Under the pieces are notes generated by a model. The model did not search any database. It had not been told where the DNA came from and was given only the letters and a program-made list of their open reading frames with translations. A stretch of DNA of 40,744 bases, taken from assembly GCF_030929495.1 (NCBI RefSeq), contig NZ_JAVFWN010000027.1:1-40744 (forward strand). Direction: 5' to 3'. Both the position numbers and the translations under genes were made by a program. This DNA is from Nocardioides sp. LHD-245. Its GTDB lineage: Bacteria; Actinomycetota; Actinomycetes; Propionibacteriales; Nocardioidaceae. Positions 35,080 through 40,744 of this stretch are shown in pieces; position 1 is the first letter of the stretch; every line of letters begins with the position of its first letter.

Positions 35080-36383
35080 TGCTCTTCTGCCCCCTCGACG
35101 CGCATCACCGAGGTGACCTCGCGGACGATCTCCATGCCACGCAGCCGCTCGACGGTCGCGGCCAGGGCCGCGTCCGTCGCCTCGTGCGAGACGACGACGA
35201 GCTGGGCGTCGTTGCCCCTGCCCTCCTGACGGACGGTCTGGATCGAGACACCGTGCTCGGCGAACGCGTGCGCGACCGCGGCCAGTACGCCGGCGCGGTC
35301 GTCGACGTCGATGGCCACGTGGTAGCGGGTGCGGGTCTCCCCCATCGGGAGCACCGCACGGTCGGCGTACGCCGACTCGCCGACGCCCCGGGTGCCCTGC
35401 CGGTGGTTGCGAGCCACCGTGACGAGGTCGCCGAGCACCGCGCTCGCGGTCGGCGAGCCGCCCGCGCCCGGACCGTAGAACATCAGCTGGCCGGCGGCCT
35501 CGGACTCGACGAACACCGCGTTGTAGGCCTCGCGGACACTGGCCAGCGGGTGCGACCGGGGGATCATCGCCGGGTGGACGCGAACGCTGACCGCCTCCTC
35601 GCCGTCGGCGTCGGTGCGCAGCTCGGCGATGGCCAGCAGCTTGACGACGCTGCCCATCTCGCGCGCGGAGCGGACGTCGCCGGCGGAGACGTCGGTGATG
35701 CCCTCGCGGTGCACGTCGGCGGCGGTCACCCGCGAGTGGAACGCCAGGCTCGCGAGGATCGCGGCCTTGGCGGCGGCGTCGAAGCCCTCGACGTCGGCGG
35801 TCGGGTCGGCCTCGGCGTACCCGAGGGCCTGGGCCTCCTCGAGCGCGTCGCCGAAGCCGCTGCCTGCGGTGTCCATCTTGTCGAGGATGAAGTTGGTGGT
35901 GCCGTTGACGATGCCGAGCACCCGGGTCACCTTGTCGCCGGCCAGCGACTCGCGCAGCGGGCGCAGGATCGGGATGGCACCCGCGACGGCCGCCTCGTAG
36001 TAGAGGTCGCGTCCGGCCTTCTCGGCCGCCTCGAAGAGCGTCGCGCCGTCCTCGGCGAGCAGCGCCTTGTTGGCGGTGACGACCGACGCGCCGTGCTCGA
36101 GCGCGGACAGGATGAGGGACCGGGCCGGCTCGATGCCGCCGATCACCTCGATCACGACGTCGACGTCGTCGCGGGCGACGAGCGCCGCGGCGTCGGTGGT
36201 GAGCAGCGTGGCCGGCACGTCGACCTCGCGGGGCGCGTCGAGGCGTCGTACGGCGACCCCGACCAACTCCACGGGCGCCCCGATGCGGGCGGCCAGGTCG
36301 TCGGCCTGCTCAGCGAGGAGGCGCACCACCTGCGACCCCACGGAACCGCAGCCGAGCACGGCAACCTTGAGAGGACTGTTCAC
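35076..36383 (-). CDS. hom: Homoserine dehydrogenase with C-terminal ACT domain
   Basis: 435 residues, GTG start. NAD(P)-binding motif VAVLGCGSVGSQ (7-18), central catalytic segment YEAAVAGAIPI followed by GIVNGTTNFILDKM, and an ACT domain (about 345-430; YHVAIDVDDRAGVLAAVAHAF) for threonine feedback. It reduces aspartate semialdehyde to homoserine. No Shine-Dalgarno is seen, while TACCCT lies seven bases before the GTG (36395-36390), so the mRNA may be leaderless. In many actinobacteria lysA precedes hom; here it does not. Confidence 0.96.
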   Translation of the reverse strand: MNSPLKVAVLGCGSVGSQVVRLLAEQADDLAARIGAPVELVGVAVRRLDAPREVDVPATLLTTDAAALVARDDVDVVIEVIGGIEPARSLILSALEHGASVVTANKALLAEDGATLFEAAEKAGRDLYYEAAVAGAIPILRPLRESLAGDKVTRVLGIVNGTTNFILDKMDTAGSGFGDALEEAQALGYAEADPTADVEGFDAAAKAAILASLAFHSRVTAADVHREGITDVSAGDVRSAREMGSVVKLLAIAELRTDADGEEAVSVRVHPAMIPRSHPLASVREAYNAVFVESEAAGQLMFYGPGAGGSPTASAVLGDLVTVARNHRQGTRGVGESAYADRAVLPMGETRTRYHVAIDVDDRAGVLAAVAHAFAEHGVSIQTVRQEGRGNDAQLVVVSHEATDAALAATVERLRGMEIVREVTSVMRVEGAEEQ

Positions 36384-36450
36384 ACCGCAAGGGTATCGGC
36401 GGTTGTGGTCCGTCCGGTCAGGGACGGCAGATCGCGGACACCTTGCGGTG
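36383..36450. repeat. 10-bp inverted repeat at the hom start
   Basis: CACCGCAAGG (36383-36392) and CCTTGCGGTG (36441-36450) are perfect complements separated by 48 bases. One arm overlaps the hom start and its possible -10. It could be a paired operator for a looping repressor, or chance. The rest of 36384-36528 has no clear feature. Confidence 0.4.
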
Positions 36451-36528
36451 CGATCGTCGACCGTTCGGAGTCGATTCCGGCGTTTCCCTCAGCCAGGGGC
36501 CAGGGCTCCTAGGCTCCCGGCGACATGA

Positions 36529-37136
36529 CCCGACGAAGGAGTCCCGTCGAACGCCGCCGCCGGACGAGAGCTCACCCAGGCGCCGGCGAAGGCACCTCTG
36601 CTCGCCGTACCGGACATGCCCTCTGGCTGGACCCTCGGCGAGGAGGACGACGGGGAGGACGACTCCGATGACCAGGTCACTCCTGCCGAATGCGACAAAG
36701 TCCTGGATGCGCTCGACGACGACACCTCCGAGCCTTCGGCCGAGGAGGAGATCAACCTCAACAAGGGCGGCGCATTCGGCACGTTCCTCAGCCAGTCGAT
36801 CTCGTCCTTCCCCGACGAGATCGACGAGGACAGGCTCCAGCAGGTCGCCGACGCGCTGAGCGACTGCTCATCCTTCTCGACCGTCGACGAAGACGGCGTG
36901 AATTCGGACTTCAAGGTGTCCCCGCTCTCGATGCCAACCTCGGCGATGCCTCCCTCGCCATCGCCATGACCGTCGACTCCGAAGGTTTCTCGGCCACGAT
37001 GAACGTGCTGATGATCCAGATCGGTCACAACGGCATCACTCTGCTCAACGGCGGTCTCACCGGCGCAGACGGAGCCGACCTCGAGAAGTTCGGCAAGCAG
37101 GCCATCCAGAAGCTCGAGCAGGCCGCACAGCAGTAG
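36529..37136 (+). pseudogene. Frameshifted, 5'-truncated remnant of a probable exported protein
   Basis: An open frame from 36529 (first ATG 36616) encodes about 130 residues of acidic sequence with two cysteines (AECDKVL, SDCSSF), then breaks near 36929. The following sequence makes sense only in the next frame (DANLGDASLAIAMTVDSEGF to LEQAAQQ, stop 37136). Adding one C after 36929 would join them as PLSDANLGD. Upstream of 36529 the frame is closed and no signal peptide or lipobox is found. Two cysteines, the GTFLSQSISSFPDE segment and the length of about 200 suggest a small secreted or lipoprotein sensor-like domain; this is a weak guess. It ends one base from the convergent MFS gene. Confidence 0.65.
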
Positions 37137-37137
37137 G

Positions 37138-38478
37138 TCAGCCGTGCAGCCTGCGGGCCGGAAGGAGGGCGAGCAGACCCAGGACGGCGCCCGCGACGAC
37201 CAGTGCGGTCGCGGCCGGGACCGGCGCGGTCTCGGCGAAGCCCGCGAAGAGCACCCCGCCGAGCGCGACGCCGGCACTGTTGGCCAGGTAGTCGCTGAGC
37301 TGGAGCGCCGACGACGTCCGGCCCTCCTCGCCCGCGGTGGCCGTCGCGAGCGCGAGCACCGCCAGCGTCGGGAACGCCATGCCGATGCCGAGCCCGGCGC
37401 ACCCCCAGGCCAGCACCGGTACGACGAGCGGGACTGCCGGGACCGCCACGAGGACGAACCCGCCGATCCCCAGTGCGAGCAGCGCTGCGCCGAGCCGGAC
37501 CCGCCCGGCCTGGTCCGCGAGCAGCGACCACCGTGCGGCGAGCATCGCGCCGCCGGACCAGGCGACGGCGCCGACGGTGAGCACCCAGCCGGCCTGGGTG
37601 AGGGTCAGATCGCGTTCGAGGGTGAGCAGGAGCGGCAGGTAGACCTCGGCGGTGGCGAAGGCGGTCCCGACCGCGGCCCGGGTGCCGAGGACCGCGGGCA
37701 GCCCGGCCCGCAGGGTCCAGACCCGCGGCGGCAGCAGCCGATTTCCACCGGCGACGATCGCCGCGAGTCCGGCCACCACGAGCAGCGGCCAGAGCGGGAG
37801 CGCGCGCTGCCCGGCGACGCTGACCAGGAGCACCCCGCCGGCGGCGAGCAGCGCGTACGGCAGCCGGGCCGGCTGCGGGCGCGCCCGCGCGACGCGTGAG
37901 GGCGCGTCGGCGACGAGCAACCAGGCCGCGACGGCGAGCACCGGGACGCCGAGGAAGACCCAGCGCCAGCCCACCGCGGCCGCCACCCACGCGGCGGCCA
38001 CCGGGCCGACCAGCGCGGGCAGCACCCAGCCCATGGTGAGGACGGCGAACACCCGCGGCCGCAACTGCTCCGGATAGGCCTGGGCGATCAGCACGTAGAG
38101 GCCGACGCCGAGCACGCCGCCCCCGTACCCATGGACGAGCCGGCCGAGCAGGAAGACCGGCATGCTCGGCGCGAGCCCGGCGACCAGTACGCCGAAGCAG
38201 AAGACCACCAGGCCACGGCGCAGCACCGGGCCGGGACCGAGCCGCTCGACCGCGGCGCCAGTGACCGGCAGGGCCACGACGGCGGCGGCCAGGGGCGCGG
38301 CGAACGCCACGGCGTACCAGCGCAGGCCGTCGAGGGCGGCGGCAACGTCCGGCATCACCGTGGCGACCGCGAGCGCCTCGAACGCGAAGAGGAAGGCGAG
38401 GGAGAAGACGCCGACCGTGGTCCGGCCGTGCCGGCCCCGCCACGGCGAGGCGACGGGGGCGGGGACGAGGGCGGTCAC
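37138..38478 (-). CDS. MFS drug-efflux-type transporter
   Basis: 446 residues, GTG in GTGA overlap with the quinone oxidoreductase gene. Twelve or more membrane helices; the cytoplasmic N-terminus is about 18 residues. The helix 2-3 loop has GAAVERLGPGPVLRRG, a variant of the MFS motif A, and GRLVHGYGGGVLGVGLY resembles motif C of proton-coupled exporters. The substrate is unknown. Operon with the oxidoreductase and a divergent soxR suggests export of a redox-active compound such as a quinone, phenazine or dye. Confidence 0.88.
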   Translation of the reverse strand: MTALVPAPVASPWRGRHGRTTVGVFSLAFLFAFEALAVATVMPDVAAALDGLRWYAVAFAAPLAAAVVALPVTGAAVERLGPGPVLRRGLVVFCFGVLVAGLAPSMPVFLLGRLVHGYGGGVLGVGLYVLIAQAYPEQLRPRVFAVLTMGWVLPALVGPVAAAWVAAAVGWRWVFLGVPVLAVAAWLLVADAPSRVARARPQPARLPYALLAAGGVLLVSVAGQRALPLWPLLVVAGLAAIVAGGNRLLPPRVWTLRAGLPAVLGTRAAVGTAFATAEVYLPLLLTLERDLTLTQAGWVLTVGAVAWSGGAMLAARWSLLADQAGRVRLGAALLALGIGGFVLVAVPAVPLVVPVLAWGCAGLGIGMAFPTLAVLALATATAGEEGRTSSALQLSDYLANSAGVALGGVLFAGFAETAPVPAATALVVAGAVLGLLALLPARRLHG

Positions 38479-39434
38479 CCGCCGGTCCGGTCGACCAGGA
38501 GGACGACCTTGCCGACCGAGGTCCGCGACTCGAGGGCGCGGTGCGCGGCGGCGGCGTCGGCGAGGGGGAATCGCGAGCCGACATGAGGCACCCGGCTGCC
38601 GTCCGCCGCGGCGGCCAGGGCCTGTTGCTCGAACTCGGCCAGCCGGGGCAGCAGGGCCGGGCCGAGGATGTCGACGACAGGACGGTCCGGGCCGTCGTAC
38701 CCCTCGGTGTCGCCGGAGAAGCGCACCATCCGCCCACCCGGCTCCAGGAGCCCGTGGAGGGTGCGCGGCACCTCGCCGCCGACGCCGTCGAGGAGCACCG
38801 TCAACCGGGGCTCGGCGGCCCGCAGCGCCTCGACCCAGCCCGGGGCACGGTAGTCGAGGACCGTGTCGGCACCGAAGCCACGGACGACGTCGAGCTTGGT
38901 GCCGCCGGCCAGCCCGACGGTGCGGGCGCCGGCATGGCGGGCGCCCTGGATCAGGAGGACACCGAGTCCGCCGGCCGCGGAGGTGACGACCACGACGTCG
39001 TCGGCGCCGATCGCCGCGTGGTGGAGGATGCCGGCGGCGGTGCGGCCGGTGCCGATGGCGGCCACCGCCGTCGGCGCGTCCAGCCCGTCGGGGATGGCGT
39101 AGACGCGCCCGGCGTCGACGAGGGTCAGCTCGGCGTAGCCGCCCCGCGCGCCCGGCCCGAGGTGGGCGACCACCCGGCGGCCGAGCCAGTCGTCGTCGAC
39201 CCCCGCCCCGACGCCGTCGACGACACCGGCGACCTCGCGCCCGGGCACCATCGGCAGCTCGGGCAGCGGTGTCGAGGGGAACGCCAGGCCTGCCCGGATC
39301 GAGGTGTCGAGCAGATGGACGCCGGCCGCCTCGACCGCGACCCGGACCTGGCCGGGGCCCGGGTCGGGGTCGGGGAGCTGCTCGAGACGCAGGACATCGG
39401 CGGGCCCGAAGGCGTGGTGGCGGATCGCGTGCAT
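38475..39434 (-). CDS. Zinc-independent NADPH:quinone oxidoreductase
   Basis: 319 residues from the ATG at 39434; a TTG five codons earlier is possible but falls nearer the SoxR-like box. MDR family: GroES-like N-terminus with VPGREVAGVVDGVG, then a Rossmann domain with SAAGGLGVLLIQGARHAGA for NADPH. No catalytic zinc cysteines. It ends in GKVVLLVD, typical for the family. A likely SoxR target that reduces quinones; cotranscribed with the MFS gene. Confidence 0.9.
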   Translation of the reverse strand: MHAIRHHAFGPADVLRLEQLPDPDPGPGQVRVAVEAAGVHLLDTSIRAGLAFPSTPLPELPMVPGREVAGVVDGVGAGVDDDWLGRRVVAHLGPGARGGYAELTLVDAGRVYAIPDGLDAPTAVAAIGTGRTAAGILHHAAIGADDVVVVTSAAGGLGVLLIQGARHAGARTVGLAGGTKLDVVRGFGADTVLDYRAPGWVEALRAAEPRLTVLLDGVGGEVPRTLHGLLEPGGRMVRFSGDTEGYDGPDRPVVDILGPALLPRLAEFEQQALAAAADGSRVPHVGSRFPLADAAAAHRALESRTSVGKVVLLVDRTGG

Positions 39435-39449
39435 GACGTCAGTCGACAA

Positions 39450-39467
39450 CCTGAACTAGGGTTGAGG
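39450..39467. promoter_or_regulatory. SoxR-type operator between soxR and the oxidoreductase
   Basis: CCTGAACTAGGGTTGAGG agrees with the E. coli soxS box CCTCAAGTTAACTTGAGG at 12 of 18 positions, including both outer arms. It lies three bases before the soxR ATG and 15 bases before the oxidoreductase ATG. On the minus strand TTGACC (39471-39466) could be a -35. On the plus strand TAGGGT (39458-39463) could be a -10 for a leaderless soxR mRNA. Confidence 0.65.
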
Positions 39468-39470
39468 TCA

Positions 39471-39938
39471 ATGACGGACATCAACCGCGCCCTCCGCAGC
39501 CACGACCTCACGCCCGGCGAACTGGCCCATCGCTCGGGCGTCGCCGTCTCGGCACTGCACTACTACGAGCGGGAGGGCCTGATCACCAGCCTCCGGACCG
39601 CCGGCAACCAGCGCCGCTACCACCGCGACATGCTGCGTCGGGTCGCGTTCATCCGCGTCTCCCAGGGCGTCGGCGTCTCACTCGCGGAGATCCGGGAGGC
39701 GCTGGCCACCCTGCCCGAGGGCCGCACCCCCACGAAGGCCGACTGGGCGCGGCTGTCGCGCACCTGGCGCAGCAGCCTCGACGAGCGGATCGCCCGGCTG
39801 GAGCGGCTGCGCGACACCCTCGACGACTGCATCGGCTGCGGCTGCCTGTCGCTGCGGTCGTGCTCGCTGGCCAACCCCGGCGATGTCCTCCAGGAGTACG
39901 GCGACGGGCCGGTCCGGCTCGTCGGGCGGTCCGGCTGA
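39471..39938 (+). CDS. soxR: Redox-sensing regulator SoxR
   Basis: 155 residues. MerR-type helix-turn-helix at the N-terminus (LTPGELAHRSGVAVSALHYYEREGL), a dimerisation helix, and the [2Fe-2S] cluster motif with Cys 120, 123, 125 and 131 (CIGCGCLSLRSC), which defines SoxR. It senses redox-cycling compounds. Divergent from the oxidoreductase/MFS pair, its likely targets. A short hairpin CCGGCT/AGCCGG (39931-39951) over the stop may end the transcript. Confidence 0.95.
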   Translation: MTDINRALRSHDLTPGELAHRSGVAVSALHYYEREGLITSLRTAGNQRRYHRDMLRRVAFIRVSQGVGVSLAEIREALATLPEGRTPTKADWARLSRTWRSSLDERIARLERLRDTLDDCIGCGCLSLRSCSLANPGDVLQEYGDGPVRLVGRSG

Positions 39939-40018
39939 GCGCCGGAGCCGGCGTACGGAGGCCGATCCGTCCGGGCCCGGGGTTGCGCCGCCGACGAGTG
40001 TCATGTTGGTGTGGCCGC

Positions 40019-40564
40019 ATGAGCAACCGACTCGGCGTCCTGCTCCTCCTGACCGCGCTCCTCGTCTGGGCGCCCGGCACGCTCGCCCACGCGGCCGAGC
40101 AACGACCTGACGACCCCGCGGCGCGCGGTTGGAAGTCGGAGTACGCCGCGGCGCCGAACTTCCCCGAGAGCCAGCTCTACCTGGACGTGAAGCGCCGCCC
40201 GCACGCGAAGGACCGGGTGCGCCTGAAGGTCTGGGGCACCAACAGGTCCGGTCCGATCTCACCGGGCAGCTCCCTCACCTACTCCTACGACCTCGAGCTG
40301 TTCGTCGCGGCCCGCTCGGTGGTGAAGGCCTGCCCGGTCGCCTTCGACGAGATGCGGAGCATCTTCATCGCCAACGGCGACCAGACCGCGCACCTCTACA
40401 GCGGCCTCCCCCTCGGCGAGGGCGGCGCGTTCACGAAGGTGCTCCCCTACAAGAGCGGCAGCACCCGCAAGGTCCTCTACTGCGCGTACGTCCGCTGGAT
40501 CATCGACGACGTCGTGGTGTCCGGCCTCAAGCACAACCTGCGCAAGCCGACGAAGCGGCGCTGA
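40019..40564 (+). CDS. Small secreted protein of unknown function
   Basis: 181 residues from the ATG at 40019; longer open frame upstream overlaps soxR and lacks a signal. Signal peptide 1-26 (hydrophobic core LGVLLLLTALLVW, cleavage near AHAA). The mature protein is basic, with two cysteines (KACP, LYCAY) that may pair, and ends in KPTKRR. No domain recognised. The ribosome binding site is weak. The C-terminal half (KVLYCAYVRWIIDDVVVSG) looks beta-rich. Confidence 0.7.
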   Translation: MSNRLGVLLLLTALLVWAPGTLAHAAEQRPDDPAARGWKSEYAAAPNFPESQLYLDVKRRPHAKDRVRLKVWGTNRSGPISPGSSLTYSYDLELFVAARSVVKACPVAFDEMRSIFIANGDQTAHLYSGLPLGEGGAFTKVLPYKSGSTRKVLYCAYVRWIIDDVVVSGLKHNLRKPTKRR

Positions 40565-40673
40565 CCGTATCGCGGGAGTCGACGGCGTGAGCCCGTTTCA
40601 ACTACCGGTCTTGTCGTGGATCCGGTGGCGGGTTCAAGGGGTCGAAGCAACGTGACCTTGGAGGAGCGTTGCG

Positions 40674-40744
40674 ATGAGACCGTTGTCAGGGCGGGGTTCG
40701 TGTCGATCGTGGGAGCAGTGGGACCAGTTCTTCGAGCTGGTGTG
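40674..40744 (+). CDS. Start of a probable transposase gene, cut by the window edge
   Basis: Only 23 codons are present. The ATG at 40674 has GAGGAG seven bases upstream. The peptide begins MRPLSGRGSCRSWEQWDQFF, then ELV. The basic start followed by W-x-x-FF-LV resembles the N-terminus of actinobacterial IS30-type transposases as I recall them. The preceding bases 40580-40660 may include an insertion-sequence end, but I could not define an inverted repeat. Confidence 0.4.
   Translation, partial: MRPLSGRGSCRSWEQWDQFFELV

Noticed and set aside
34018..36383. A threonine-responsive leader peptide or riboswitch before hom
   Set aside because: I found no short Thr/Ile-rich frame with an attenuator hairpin upstream of 36383.
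36489..37277. Minus-strand frame of 262 codons over the pseudogene
   Set aside because: Serine-rich composition and overlap with the end of the MFS gene suggest a shadow. The plus strand shows the protein-like halves.

Overview
The window comes from the chromosome of a high-GC actinobacterium. The gene order hom-thrC-thrB-rho-rpmE-prfA-prmC-tsaC-wecA-atpI-atpZ-atpBEFHAGDC-DUF2550, a Rho with a long disordered N-terminal insert, GTG starts and 4-base stop/start overlaps all fit Actinomycetota. Family Nocardioidaceae (Nocardioides-like) is my best guess by inference; no rRNA or marker search was possible. Nearly everything from 148 to 36383 and 37138 to 39434 is on the minus strand, so it is transcribed right to left. 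I saw no rRNA or tRNA genes, CRISPR array or prophage.

Right part (40744 to 36384): the start of a probable transposase at the edge, a small secreted protein, a soxR gene divergent from a quinone oxidoreductase/MFS efflux pair with a SoxR-like box between them, and a frameshifted, 5'-truncated gene remnant.

Centre (36383 to 18302): housekeeping block. It holds threonine biosynthesis (hom, thrC, thrB), Rho, ribosomal protein L31, release factor 1 and its methyltransferase, threonylcarbamoyl-AMP synthase, a WecA/TagO-type lipid-linked sugar transferase, then the full F1Fo ATP synthase operon with AtpI- and AtpZ-like helpers and a DUF2550 protein, closed by a strong hairpin. A Rex-like box sits at the wecA/atpI junction.

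Left centre (17934 to 7958): a complete Mce lipid-import operon: ATPase MceG, a Mce-associated membrane protein, permeases YrbEA and YrbEB, and MceA to MceF. Almost all genes overlap or abut, so it reads as one transcript.

Left end (7673 to 148): six genes for exported proteins with no firm family name. They are two four-cysteine paralogs, a 424-residue protein, a 440-residue protein with a C-terminal carbohydrate-binding-like domain, a 261-residue six-cysteine protein, and a 635-residue RCC1-like/Ig-like protein with a lysine-rich tail.

The most interesting observation is a 17-bp palindrome, TGTAACA-N3-TGTTACA. It occurs before mceG (18052-18068, perfect), before the first secreted-protein gene (7763-7779, one mismatch) and before the last (2103-2119, one mismatch). 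This suggests that one TetR-like regulator, not encoded here, controls both the Mce importer and the adjacent secretome. I propose that they form one surface system for capture and import of a hydrophobic substrate. The function is inference; the shared operator is visible in the sequence.
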